The notes under the pieces: model-generated
The model's input: only the letters and a program-made list of their open reading frames with translations
The model's database searches: none
Told to the model about the DNA's origin: nothing
Shown: positions 28,103 through 37,044 of the stretch, piece after piece
Layout of the letters: each line of letters starts with the position of its first letter
Position numbering within the stretch: the stretch's first letter is position 1
NCBI GenBank assembly: GCA_003246295.1
Contig: QKAS01000001.1
Span: forward strand, 100,658-164,657
From: Clostridia bacterium
GTDB taxonomy: Bacteria > Bacillota > Clostridia > Lachnospirales > Lachnospiraceae
DNA: 64,000 nucleotides
Direction of reading: 5' to 3'
Made by a program: the position numbers and the translations under genes

Positions 28103-29479
28103 ATGGCAGGTACAGATAATACAATGACAATTGATCAGCAGGACATGACAATAGATGAGTTAAAAGCAGTACTTCAGGAATATGGAATTGCGGGTGCCGG
28201 TGGTGCAGGATTTCCATCGTATGGAAAAATCAGTGATAAAATAGAAACATTGATTTTAAACTGTGCAGAATGTGAACCACTGATTAAAGTTCACAGACAA
28301 ATGTTGGCACTTCATGCAAAAGGAATCATAGCAGCACTGAAAAGAGTTGCAAAAACAGTTGGAGCCACTAAAATTCTGATTGCAGTAAAGCCCAGTTATA
28401 AGGAAGCAATAGAAGCGGTAGAGGCAGAAATTATTCATACACCGGAAGTGGAACTTCGTTTCTTAAAAGAAGCTTATCCAGTTGGTGATGAAGTAATAAC
28501 GATTTATGAAGCAACGGGAAAAGTGGTACCCCCCGGAAGCATACCCATTGAAGTTGGTGTTGCTGTTTTCAATGTAGAAACAGCATATAATATTTATCTT
28601 GCAATAGAAAAAAGACAACCTGTAATGAGTAAATATCTGACGATTGCAGGAGAAGTCGAACACCCAATTACTGTAAAGCTTCCTATCGGGATGAGTGTAA
28701 AAGAAGCGGTTTCATTTGCGGGTGCGATTACAACAAAGGATTATGTGTACCTGGCAGGTGGACCTATGACGGGGTCAATTGTGAAGGGACATGATCTGAT
28801 TACAAAAACAAGCAATGCAATTCTGGTACTTCCATCTGATCATGCAGTAATCCGAAAGAAAAATTCAAATGCAGTAATTGATATGCAAAGAGCCATGGCA
28901 AGCTGTTGCCAGTGTCGTATGTGTACTGATCTTTGCCCCAGATATCTTCTGGGACATCCAATTGAACCGCATGAATTTATGAGAAGTGCAACAACAGGAG
29001 TTACAAAGAATTTAAGTCCGTTTCTGGATACTTATTTTTGCTCTTCTTGCGGGCTATGTGAGATGTTCTCATGTATGCAGAATTTATCGCCCAGAAGTCT
29101 GATCAATTCTTATAAAAATGGTCTGATTCAAAATGGAGTAAAAAAACCAGAACATCCAAAGCAGAGTCCAGTCAATCTGATCAGGGATTACAGAATGGTT
29201 CCGGAAGAAAGATTAATCGCAAGAATCGATCTCGAAAAATACGATGAACAGGCACCGCTAACAGAAGAACTGCAACCGGCTGATTCTGTAAAATTATTAT
29301 TAAAGCAGCACATTGGCGCACCAGCAGTTGGCGTTGTAGTGATAGGACAAAGTGTTGTAAGAGGTGAAATGATCGCAAAAGCAGCGCCGGGAACACTTAG
29401 TATTCCGGTGCATGCATCAATAGATGGTGTCATAACAGAGATTGGAGAAACCTATATTACTATTTCGAACATCTCTTAA
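28103..29479 (+). CDS. pduS: PduS-like iron-sulfur flavoprotein (RnfC-like)
   Basis: 458-aa electron-transfer protein of the PduS family. It has a Complex I 51-kDa/RnfC-type nucleotide region (GAGGAGFPSYGK near residues 31-42), a soluble-ligand-binding domain, and two 4Fe-4S motifs: Cys268/271/274/278 and Cys313/316/319/324. In classical pdu systems PduS reduces cobalamin. This locus is B12-independent, so it more likely moves electrons across the shell, possibly through the PduT-like protein next to it. ATG 28103 is better placed than the TTG at 28097. Confidence 0.9.
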   Translation: MAGTDNTMTIDQQDMTIDELKAVLQEYGIAGAGGAGFPSYGKISDKIETLILNCAECEPLIKVHRQMLALHAKGIIAALKRVAKTVGATKILIAVKPSYKEAIEAVEAEIIHTPEVELRFLKEAYPVGDEVITIYEATGKVVPPGSIPIEVGVAVFNVETAYNIYLAIEKRQPVMSKYLTIAGEVEHPITVKLPIGMSVKEAVSFAGAITTKDYVYLAGGPMTGSIVKGHDLITKTSNAILVLPSDHAVIRKKNSNAVIDMQRAMASCCQCRMCTDLCPRYLLGHPIEPHEFMRSATTGVTKNLSPFLDTYFCSSCGLCEMFSCMQNLSPRSLINSYKNGLIQNGVKKPEHPKQSPVNLIRDYRMVPEERLIARIDLEKYDEQAPLTEELQPADSVKLLLKQHIGAPAVGVVVIGQSVVRGEMIAKAAPGTLSIPVHASIDGVITEIGETYITISNIS

Positions 29480-29493
29480 GGAGGCAATTTAGA

Positions 29494-30042
29494 ATGAGCA
29501 GAGCAATCGGTATGATTGAATATATGACAGTTTCCACAGGTATGGCAGCATCCGATTTAATGATGAAAACAGCAGAAGTGGACATTATTGAAGCACAGAC
29601 TGTCTGTCCCGGCAAGTATATTATTATTGTACAAGGACAACTTTCAGCTGTCAGCGCAACAGTGGAAGCAGCAAAACATCAGTATCCAAAACATTTTATT
29701 GATAGTTTTGTCCTTGGAAATCCACATGAATCTATCTTTGCAGCGATTTATGGGACTACGGACATCAAAAAAATCAGGGCACTTGGGATTCTGGAGACAT
29801 TTTCTGTGGCGTCCATGATCGTTGCTGCAGATGAAGCAGCAAAGAGTGCAGAAGTTGAACTGATCGAGCTGCGACTGGCAAGAGGTATGTGCGGAAAATC
29901 ATACATGTTCTTAACTGGTGAAGTCAGTGCGGTAGAAGCTTCTATAGAAAGAGCAAAACGTGCGATTCAGGACGGTGCAATGATGTTAGATTCTACAGTA
30001 ATTGCAAATCCTGATAAGAAACTTTGCAGGACTATGTTATAA
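29494..30042 (+). CDS. pduT: Tandem-domain shell protein BMC-T (PduT-like)
   Basis: 182-aa protein with two BMC domains (about 1-90 and 91-182) that forms a pseudohexameric trimer. The first domain has CPGKY with Cys at residue 38, the position known in PduT to bind a [4Fe-4S] cluster at the trimer pore. The second domain begins ALGILETFSVAS. It directly follows PduS, an adjacency that supports electron transfer through the shell. AAGGAGG ribosome site. Confidence 0.93.
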   Translation: MSRAIGMIEYMTVSTGMAASDLMMKTAEVDIIEAQTVCPGKYIIIVQGQLSAVSATVEAAKHQYPKHFIDSFVLGNPHESIFAAIYGTTDIKKIRALGILETFSVASMIVAADEAAKSAEVELIELRLARGMCGKSYMFLTGEVSAVEASIERAKRAIQDGAMMLDSTVIANPDKKLCRTML

Positions 30043-30076
30043 TAAAGAAAACATATTAAGCAAAGGTGGTTGAGTG

Positions 30077-30853
30077 ATGTTAGCGATTGAAAGAAAAAAT
30101 ATGATTCTTCGTATGCTACAGGAAGAAAAAAAAGTTATTGTAGCAGATTTGAGCCGTAAGTTTGGTGTGACGGAAGAGACAATTAGAAGAGATCTAGAGA
30201 AGCTTGAGTCAGAAGGACTCGCGCAAAAAACATACGGTGGAGCAATCCTGAATGAAAACCCAAACGCAGATCTTTCTTATACAGTCAGACAAAAGGCAAA
30301 TGTGGATAAGAAGAAGGCAATTGCAAGAGAAGTTGCCAAACTGATTGAAAACGGAGATCATATTATGTTAGATGCCAGTTCCACCGCAGTTTATATTGCA
30401 AAAGAGCTGAAGTCAAAAAAAAATCTTACTATCATTACGACATCCATTGAAATATTATTAGAACTTGTTGATGTGACTGGTTGGAGAATCCTTGGAACGG
30501 GTGGTACCATGAAAGAAGGAAATCTTTCTTTTATTGGTCCGCAGTCTGAACAGATGCTTACCAATTATCATGTTGATAAAGCGATTGTATCCTGTAAAGG
30601 GATTGACATGAAACGCGGATTTACTGATTCGAATGAGGCGGATGCACATATTAAGAAAGTGATACTTGATTCAGCAAACACAAGAATATTAGTTGCAGAT
30701 AGTACAAAATTTGAACGGGTATCTTTTGCAAAAAGTTGTGACTTTGAAGATATCGATATCTTTGTAACGGATGCAAGACCTACAGATGAATGGATTGCAA
30801 GATTTGATTCCAGAAATGTAGAGGTCATGTTCGAAGAAGAGCAGATTCAATAA
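30077..30853 (+). CDS. DeoR-family transcription regulator
   Basis: 258-aa sugar-phosphate-responsive repressor. The N-terminal winged helix (IVADLSRKFGVTEETIRRDLEKLE) is followed by the DeoR sensor domain with DASSTAVYIAKEL and the DSTKFERVSF segment. I chose ATG 30077 after AAAGGTGG. By position it probably controls the microcompartment genes or the kinase downstream, perhaps with ketose-1-phosphate or DHAP as effector. I could not find a matching operator repeat. Confidence 0.92.
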   Translation: MLAIERKNMILRMLQEEKKVIVADLSRKFGVTEETIRRDLEKLESEGLAQKTYGGAILNENPNADLSYTVRQKANVDKKKAIAREVAKLIENGDHIMLDASSTAVYIAKELKSKKNLTIITTSIEILLELVDVTGWRILGTGGTMKEGNLSFIGPQSEQMLTNYHVDKAIVSCKGIDMKRGFTDSNEADAHIKKVILDSANTRILVADSTKFERVSFAKSCDFEDIDIFVTDARPTDEWIARFDSRNVEVMFEEEQIQ

Positions 30854-30886
30854 AAATAGAACGAAATGGGATAAAGGGGTAGAAAA

Positions 30887-32362
30887 ATGGCAGAGACCAG
30901 ACGCGTATTGGCATTTGATTTCGGGGCTTCCAGTGGAAGAGCCATGATTGGGGAATATGATGGAGAAAAGATCACATTAAAAGAAGTGCATCGTTTTTCT
31001 AATGATCCCGTCATTGTTGGTGACACAATGCATTGGGATACCCTTCGATTATTTTATGAAGTAAAACAGGGAATGATAAAAGCAAAACATGCAGGCGGAT
31101 TCCAGAGTATTGCAGTAGATACATGGGGTGTTGATTTTGGTTTGCTGGATGAAGATGGAAGACTTCTTGAGAACCCAGTGCATTATAGAGATGCAAGAAC
31201 AACAGGGATGCTGGATGAGAGTTTTAAACTAATCGAGGAAGACAGATTCTATGAAATAACAGGAAATCAGTTTATGGAGATTAATACTGCATTCCAGCTC
31301 TTATCACTGGCTAAGAAAAGACCAAAACTTATGGAGCGGGCAAAAACAATGTTAATGACCCCTGATCTGTTCAATTATCTTCTTTGCGGTGAGATGAAGA
31401 CGGAATATTCCATTGCTTCTACGTCACAGTTACTTGATGCAAAAAAAAGAGAATGGTCGGGCGAAGTCATTAAGGCGCTTGGACTTCCAGATACAATTTT
31501 TACAGAAATCGTTCCATCTGGAACCAAAATAGGACAATTATCTCCTGCAATCTGTGAAGAACTCGGGTTAGAACCGGTAGACATCATAGCGGTTGCTGGA
31601 CATGATACACAAAGTGCATTGGCAGCTGTGCCAACAGAAGAAAAAGATTTTATTTTCTTAAGCTGCGGCACATGGTCACTGCTTGGTACAGAACTTGATG
31701 AACCGATCATCAACCAAAAGTCTGCTACTTATAATATTACAAATGAGGGTGGATATGCCAACAAAGCAACCTTCCTTAAAAATATCATTGGCCTATGGCT
31801 GATTCAGGAAAGCAGAAGACAATGGATTCGAGAGGGGAACGAGTATAGTTTTGGAACCCTGGAAACGATGGCAAAAGAGTCTGAACCATTTTTGTGTTTT
31901 ATTGATCCTGATGCGCCAGAATTTGTTCCGGCAGGGAATGTTCCAAGAAGAATCAAAGAATATTGCAAAAAAACAGGACAAAAAATTCCGGAAACGCCTG
32001 CACAGATTACAAGATGTATTAATGAAAGTCTTGCCATGAAATATCGGTATTCATTAGAACAAATTGCAGAATGTACTGGTAAGGAGTATAAAACAATCCA
32101 TATTGTCGGAGGAGGAGTACAGAGTGAACTCCTGTGTCAGATGACAGCCGATTCCTGTAACCGTAAAGTAGTCGGTGGACCGATAGAAGCCACTGTACTG
32201 GGTAATATAGCACTACAGTATGTCGCATCAGGTGATATCAAGGACCTTAACACAGTACGTAAAGTCATTTCAGCATCCAGTGAGATTTTCACCTATGAAC
32301 CAACAGATGCACTTGCGTGGGAAGAAGCATATATACGCTTCAAAAATGTAACAAGCTTATAA
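30887..32362 (+). CDS. Rhamnulokinase-like FGGY kinase
   Basis: 491-aa kinase of the RhaB branch. It has the phosphate loop DFGASSGRAM, substrate segment VDTWGVDFGLLD, AGHDTQSALAAVP, SCGTWSLLG and the nucleotide motif IVGGGVQSELLCQ. It closes the microcompartment region behind the DeoR gene. It is clearly distinct from the RhaB at 13017, so the two kinases may serve different ketoses, for example rhamnulose and fuculose. Both products would feed the single aldolase at 21543. Confidence 0.88.
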   Translation: MAETRRVLAFDFGASSGRAMIGEYDGEKITLKEVHRFSNDPVIVGDTMHWDTLRLFYEVKQGMIKAKHAGGFQSIAVDTWGVDFGLLDEDGRLLENPVHYRDARTTGMLDESFKLIEEDRFYEITGNQFMEINTAFQLLSLAKKRPKLMERAKTMLMTPDLFNYLLCGEMKTEYSIASTSQLLDAKKREWSGEVIKALGLPDTIFTEIVPSGTKIGQLSPAICEELGLEPVDIIAVAGHDTQSALAAVPTEEKDFIFLSCGTWSLLGTELDEPIINQKSATYNITNEGGYANKATFLKNIIGLWLIQESRRQWIREGNEYSFGTLETMAKESEPFLCFIDPDAPEFVPAGNVPRRIKEYCKKTGQKIPETPAQITRCINESLAMKYRYSLEQIAECTGKEYKTIHIVGGGVQSELLCQMTADSCNRKVVGGPIEATVLGNIALQYVASGDIKDLNTVRKVISASSEIFTYEPTDALAWEEAYIRFKNVTSL

Positions 32363-32396
32363 CTTTCCTTCATAATATAGTATAATTTTCCGGGAG

Positions 32397-32432
32397 AGGA
32401 CTCGTATCACTGCTATGATACGGGTTCTTTTT
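32397..32432 (+). terminator. Terminator after the second rhamnulokinase
   Basis: An imperfect 12-bp stem with CGTATCA/TGATACG at its core (32402-32421) is followed by TTCTTTTT. It closes the microcompartment regulon before the next kinase gene. Confidence 0.75.
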
Positions 32433-32472
32433 CATTGACATTCTTTGAAAAATCCAGCAAGATGATAAAAGA

Positions 32473-32511
32473 TTGAAAGCAATCATATTCGAGAAAAATG
32501 ATTGCTTTCAA
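32473..32511. promoter_or_regulatory. 14-bp perfect inverted repeat in the leader of the next kinase
   Basis: TTGAAAGCAATCAT (32473-32486) and ATGATTGCTTTCAA (32498-32511) are perfect inverted copies 11 bp apart. They lie 12 bp before the AAGGAG of the FGGY gene and downstream of TTGACA (32435-32440). With no T-run it does not look like a terminator; an operator or leader hairpin is more likely. Confidence 0.6.
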
Positions 32512-32534
32512 AATTCTTAACGAAGGAGAATACC

Positions 32535-33887
32535 ATGGTTCTTGGAATCGATATAGGAACGACGACAATCAGCGCGGTGATGATAGATAGTAAGACTGGA
32601 AAAATTGAGAAAAGTATAACCAGGGAGAATAATTCTAAACGAACAACAGAAAATACCTCATTTGAGCGATTACAAGACCCTGAGCATATGTTTAGAATCG
32701 TGAGTGAAATTCTATCAGAAGTAAAAGAATGTGTAACGGATTTGGAGGGAATCGGTCTGACAGGGCAGATGCATGGAATTGTGTATCTTGATAGCGAAGG
32801 GCAAGCTGTCAGTCCGCTCATGAACTGGCAGGATGAAAGAGGGAATCAGATTTATAGAGACCATAAAAGTTATGCCAAGGTACTATCAGATTTGACAGGG
32901 CATAAAATGGCATCAGGATATGGTCTTACGACACATTATTATAATATGCAAAATGGAATCATTCCAAAGGAAGCTGTACAGATGACTACGATACACGGCT
33001 ACATTGCAATGAGGCTTACAGAATGTAAAAAAGCAATCTTGCATACTTCGGATGCAGCCTCATTTGGATTATTTGATCTAAATCGATTTCAGTTCGATTC
33101 AGAAGCAGTCATAAAGGCAGGGATACAAAAAGATATTCTGCCAACGGTGACAACAGAAATTCAATCGCTTGGAAACTATCAGGGAATCTGTCCGGTCTAT
33201 CTTCCAATTGGAGATAATCAGGCAGGATTTTTAGGTACAGTTGAAGATACAAGGCATACAATATCAATCAATATTGGTACTTCAAGTCAGGTATCAATCT
33301 TCCATGAGAAATATGTTACGGGGGAGACATTTGAATGCAGACCATTTTTAGGAAAGACCTATTTGCTGGTGGGTGCGCCTCTGTGCGGTGGCAGGGCATA
33401 TGCAATGCTTGAGAAGTTTTTTAGAGAAAGCATTATGCTGTCAGGGAATGAATGTGACTGTTTATTTGAACAGATGAATCAAGCAGCAAAGGAGCTCCTG
33501 GATGAGATAGAGCTTCATGGTATAAAGCATTACAATAAGCTTGAAATCGATACAAGATTTGCAGGGGCAAGACAGAATCCATTACAAAGAGGAATGATCC
33601 AGAATATAGGAATTGAGAATTTCACCCCTGCACATATGATATTAGGTTTTTTGGAAGGAATGATAGGAGAATTAAAAAATATCTTTCTTAGTATGCAGAA
33701 AGTGAGCCATGAAGAATTTTTCAGAATTGCAGGTTCGGGAAATGCATTAAGAAAAAATCCTACACTGATCCAAATTGCAGAAAGAGATTTTAAGGTTCCT
33801 GTCATATTTTCACAACAAGGAGAAGAAGCAGCCATGGGCGCAGCCAAGATCTGTCGAATCATGATGGAAAAGTTGCCGAAAAAGTAA
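32535..33887 (+). CDS. FGGY carbohydrate kinase, sedoheptulokinase-like
   Basis: 450-aa sugar kinase. Phosphate loop DIGTTTISAVMID; LTGQMHGIVYLD and MNWQDERG near residues 85-105 point to the sedoheptulokinase/xylulokinase side of the FGGY family. GDNQAGFLG and SINIGTSSQVS match the central motifs and AGSGNALRKNP the nucleotide site. I chose ATG 32535 after AAGGAG. It precedes a DeoR gene and a transaldolase-type gene, which is consistent with a heptulose or pentulose route. Exact substrate unknown. Confidence 0.8.
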   Translation: MVLGIDIGTTTISAVMIDSKTGKIEKSITRENNSKRTTENTSFERLQDPEHMFRIVSEILSEVKECVTDLEGIGLTGQMHGIVYLDSEGQAVSPLMNWQDERGNQIYRDHKSYAKVLSDLTGHKMASGYGLTTHYYNMQNGIIPKEAVQMTTIHGYIAMRLTECKKAILHTSDAASFGLFDLNRFQFDSEAVIKAGIQKDILPTVTTEIQSLGNYQGICPVYLPIGDNQAGFLGTVEDTRHTISINIGTSSQVSIFHEKYVTGETFECRPFLGKTYLLVGAPLCGGRAYAMLEKFFRESIMLSGNECDCLFEQMNQAAKELLDEIELHGIKHYNKLEIDTRFAGARQNPLQRGMIQNIGIENFTPAHMILGFLEGMIGELKNIFLSMQKVSHEEFFRIAGSGNALRKNPTLIQIAERDFKVPVIFSQQGEEAAMGAAKICRIMMEKLPKK

Positions 33888-33915
33888 ACATGTAATTTGT
33901 CTAATTATTAAAAGG

Positions 33916-33953
33916 AGTCATGTTATGATGGTAAATTGTAACATGACTTTTTT
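33916..33953 (+). terminator. Terminator after the sedoheptulokinase-like gene
   Basis: AGTCATGTTA (33916-33925) pairs with TAACATGACT (33939-33948), followed by six T. It separates the kinase from the DeoR operon. Confidence 0.85.
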
Positions 33954-33961
33954 GAATTTCC

Positions 33962-33990
33962 TTGACAAAAAGATAAAAACTTCATAAAAT
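33962..33990 (+). promoter_or_regulatory. Promoter of the second DeoR operon
   Basis: TTGACA (33962-33967), 17-bp spacer, TAAAAT (33985-33990). Two operator-like repeats lie immediately downstream, over the expected transcription start. Confidence 0.8.
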
Positions 33991-33992
33991 AA

Positions 33993-34026
33993 TTACGAAC
34001 GAAACTATATAAACTTTCGAACGAAA
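33993..34026. promoter_or_regulatory. Tandem operator repeats for the DeoR regulator
   Basis: CGAACGAAA occurs at 33996-34004 and 34018-34026, 22 bp apart (about two helical turns). Both have the fuller form TT(A/T)CGAACGAAA, whose arms TTTCG/CGAAA are palindromic. Their position just after the -10 box fits autorepression by the adjacent DeoR protein. Confidence 0.7.
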
Positions 34027-34038
34027 GAGCGGTAAGTG

Positions 34039-34779
34039 ATGAACAGACAAATGAAGATGATAGAAATGCTGACTGAGAAAGAAAAGCTGGAAGTGGTAAT
34101 GCTTTCGCAGGAATTGGGAGTTTCTGAAGTGACCATTCGAAAAGACCTTTCTATTCTGGAAAAAAAGGGTCTGGTAAGAAGAGAAAAAGGATATGCTATT
34201 TTAAATGAGACCAATGAAATGAGTCGCAGAATCGCAACAAACTACGAGACAAAACTTCAAATTGCACAAAAGGCGGCGGAGCAGGTAAAGGACGGAGACA
34301 CCATAATGATCGAATCTGGCTCCTGCTGTGTTCTGCTTGCACAGGTATTGGCAGATTCAAAAAAGGATATTACTATAATCACCAATTCTGTATATATTGC
34401 AACAAATATTACAGGGAAAAGTGTTAAAGTCATATTATTAGGCGGGGAATATCAACCTGGATTTATGGCGTCAGTTGGACCTCTGACTGAGAAATGTGCA
34501 CAGGAATTCCATGTGAATAAAATATTTGTGGGCACAGATGGATTTTCAAAAGAGAGCGGATTCACAGGAGAAGATCATATAAGAGTAGAAACTTTAAAAG
34601 CAATGGTATCCCGTGCTGATCGGGTCATGCTATTAATGGAGGCATATAAGGCCGGAAGCCAGGGGACAGTTTCTTTTTTACATCCTTTAGAAATTGATTC
34701 TTTATTCACAGAAAAATCTGTGAGCAGCAAGTTTGTTAATATGATGTGTGAGAGTCATGTGAATCTATATTATATTTAA
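34039..34779 (+). CDS. DeoR-family transcription regulator
   Basis: 246-aa repressor. Winged helix LEVVMLSQELGVSEVTIRKD, then the sugar-phosphate sensor domain (IMIESGSCCVLLAQVL, GTDGFSKESGFTG). I chose ATG 34039, with a GTG three bases earlier; the ribosome site is weak, which suits a repressor. It likely controls itself through the repeats upstream and the transaldolase/kinase genes that follow. Confidence 0.9.
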   Translation: MNRQMKMIEMLTEKEKLEVVMLSQELGVSEVTIRKDLSILEKKGLVRREKGYAILNETNEMSRRIATNYETKLQIAQKAAEQVKDGDTIMIESGSCCVLLAQVLADSKKDITIITNSVYIATNITGKSVKVILLGGEYQPGFMASVGPLTEKCAQEFHVNKIFVGTDGFSKESGFTGEDHIRVETLKAMVSRADRVMLLMEAYKAGSQGTVSFLHPLEIDSLFTEKSVSSKFVNMMCESHVNLYYI

Positions 34780-34838
34780 TATAATACAACAGCAACGAAG
34801 AAGTAACGGGTCTGAAAAACGGGCAGAATGGAGAAAAA

Positions 34839-35510
34839 ATGGAATTATTACTGGACACTGCGAATGTTGAGGAAATCAAAAAATATTGTGATTTATATGA
34901 GATCAAAGGGGTAACAACAAACCCAACAATCCTATCTAGTGCAAAAGGAGGATTTTTTGAGTTATTCTGGTCGATTAAAAAAATCATACAAGACAGACAA
35001 CTTCATATTCAGGTCACAGCAGTAAACTGGGAGGACATGATCAAGGAAGCAGAAGCAATTACAGCGAGTCTTGGAAAAGATGTTTATATTAAAGTGCCGG
35101 TAGATGAACAGGGAATCAAGGCAATGAAAGAATTAAAACACATGCAGTATCATGTGACAGCAACTGCAGTATATACGATTCAGCAGGCAATGCTGGCATC
35201 CACGGTGGGGGCAGATTATGTAGCGCCCTATTTTAATCGTATGAATAATCTAAATATCGACAGTAAAAAAGTAATTGGTGACATCGTAACATTATTTGAT
35301 AAGGACAACAGCCCAACAAAAGTTCTTGCAGCAAGTTTTAAAAACACACAACAAGTGTTGGATTCTCTGACGGTTGGTGCACATGCGGTTACCGTGCCGG
35401 GTGCAATCCTGTCGCAGATGGTATCTAATTCCCTGATCGATGGTGCAGTGGAAGCATTTCGAGCAGACTGGGTCAGAACCTATGGAAATAAAATGATCCA
35501 TGAGCTATAA
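34839..35510 (+). CDS. Transaldolase / fructose-6-phosphate aldolase-like (FSA/MipB family)
   Basis: 223-aa Schiff-base aldolase of the short transaldolase family. N-terminal LLLDTANVEEIKKY, GVTTNPTILS, the likely active-site lysine in DVYIKVPVDEQG, ADYVAPYFNRM and AVTVPGAIL all match. Members either cleave fructose-6-phosphate to dihydroxyacetone and glyceraldehyde-3-phosphate or act as transaldolases. Neighbouring kinases (FGGY at 35521, fructokinase-like at 37104) suggest a keto-sugar phosphate substrate. Ribosome site ATGGAG. Confidence 0.88.
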   Translation: MELLLDTANVEEIKKYCDLYEIKGVTTNPTILSSAKGGFFELFWSIKKIIQDRQLHIQVTAVNWEDMIKEAEAITASLGKDVYIKVPVDEQGIKAMKELKHMQYHVTATAVYTIQQAMLASTVGADYVAPYFNRMNNLNIDSKKVIGDIVTLFDKDNSPTKVLAASFKNTQQVLDSLTVGAHAVTVPGAILSQMVSNSLIDGAVEAFRADWVRTYGNKMIHEL

Positions 35511-35520
35511 GGAGGATAGA

Positions 35521-37011
35521 ATGTCACAATATATCATAGCACATGATCTTGGAACTTCTGGGGATAAAGCAACCTTATTTCAAACGGATGGAAAGCTGGT
35601 CGCCAGTATAACAGAAACATATGATGTTAATTTTTTTGGAAATCAATGTGCAGAACAAAATCCCGATGACTGGTGGAATGCAGTATGCAGATCAACTAAA
35701 AAGATTTTAGAAAAAGTACCTAATCCATGCGAAGTTATTGCAGTCTCATTTTCTGCGCAGATGCAAGGATGCTTGATCGTTGATAAAAATGGAATACCGA
35801 TTCGACCAGCGATGATATGGGCAGATCATAGAGCCAGAAAAGAGCAGGAAAAACTTCAGGAATTGATTGGTGAAGATGAAATCTATAAGATTACCGGTCA
35901 TAGACTTTCTGCCAGTTATAGTATTGAAAAGTTAATGTGGCTGAAAGAAAATGAACCGGAGAACTTTGGAAGAACTTATAAAATGTTGCAGGCCAAAGAT
36001 TATATTATCTATAAACTAACAGGAAAATTTGTTACAGATTATTCAGATGCATCCGGTACAAACGCATTTGATCTTGAAAAACTGGAATGGTCGGATAAAA
36101 TTCTACATGCAGCAGGAATATCGAAAGATTACCTTCCGAAGTTATGTGCATCAACGGATGTTGCAGGCTGTGTCAGCCAGGAGGCTGCACTTATTACAGG
36201 GCTTGCAGAAACAACTTTGGTAGTTTGCGGAGGAGGAGATGGGCCCTGCTCAGCAGTAGGCGCAGGATGTGTTGAAGACAATGAATTATTTGCAACCTAT
36301 GGAACATCGGCATGGATTGGTGGCACGATGGATCATAAGTTTATTGACGACAAAAAGGTCCTATTCTGTTTTGCACACGTCATACCAGGGAAATATATGC
36401 CATGCGGAACAATGCAGTCTGCCGGAAGCTCTTATGGATATATCAAAAAAGTATTGATGGAAGAGGGTAAATCATACAAAGAAATGGATGCTTTGGTTAT
36501 GCAGTCACCTCCAGGTGCTAAGAAACTGCTTTTTCTACCGTATCTGTTGGGGGAGAGAAGCCCGAGATGGAATCCAGATACAACAGCATGTTTTCTTGGA
36601 ATCAGACCAGAGCATAATAGAGAAGATTACCTACGTGCGGTACTGGAAGGTGTTGCGATGAATCTGGAGCTGATTCTTCAGGCATATCAGAACAGAATGA
36701 AAATTGAAGAGTTGATTCTGACTGGAGGAGGGGCGAAAGGTGAAGTACTTTGCCAAATTTTAGCAGACATATGTTCCAAAACACTTAAAATACCAGGAAA
36801 TGTGGCGGAGGCAACTTCAATTGGAGCGGCAGTCACGGCAGGAGTCGGAGCCGGAATATACACTGGTTTTAGTGAAGTTAAGAGATTTATTCAGTTTGAG
36901 AGAACCTACTTACCAAATTCAGAACATAGTGAAATCTATCAAAAAATGAAATATTTATTCGATCAAAGTTACAATCAGCTGGAACCTCTTTTTATAAAAT
37001 TCTGGGAGTGA
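35521..37011 (+). CDS. FGGY carbohydrate kinase, xylulokinase-like
   Basis: 496-aa kinase. Phosphate loop DLGTSGDKATLFQ, AEQNPDDWW, SAQMQGCLIVD and IWADHRA are typical of the xylulokinase branch, with FLPYLLGERSPRWNP and LTGGGAKGEVLCQ in the second half. I chose ATG 35521 after TAAGGAGG; the ORF overlaps the previous gene if read from 35500. Same operon as the transaldolase-like gene. Could phosphorylate D-xylulose or another ketose. Confidence 0.85.
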   Translation: MSQYIIAHDLGTSGDKATLFQTDGKLVASITETYDVNFFGNQCAEQNPDDWWNAVCRSTKKILEKVPNPCEVIAVSFSAQMQGCLIVDKNGIPIRPAMIWADHRARKEQEKLQELIGEDEIYKITGHRLSASYSIEKLMWLKENEPENFGRTYKMLQAKDYIIYKLTGKFVTDYSDASGTNAFDLEKLEWSDKILHAAGISKDYLPKLCASTDVAGCVSQEAALITGLAETTLVVCGGGDGPCSAVGAGCVEDNELFATYGTSAWIGGTMDHKFIDDKKVLFCFAHVIPGKYMPCGTMQSAGSSYGYIKKVLMEEGKSYKEMDALVMQSPPGAKKLLFLPYLLGERSPRWNPDTTACFLGIRPEHNREDYLRAVLEGVAMNLELILQAYQNRMKIEELILTGGGAKGEVLCQILADICSKTLKIPGNVAEATSIGAAVTAGVGAGIYTGFSEVKRFIQFERTYLPNSEHSEIYQKMKYLFDQSYNQLEPLFIKFWE

Positions 37012-37044
37012 ATTTGATAAATAAATATAATTTGTAAATATAGA

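Noticed and set aside
34839..37011. Sulfoquinovose (sulfo-TAL) pathway, suggested by the transaldolase and kinases
   Set aside because: No sulfoquinovosidase, sulfolactaldehyde enzyme or sulfonate exporter is nearby.
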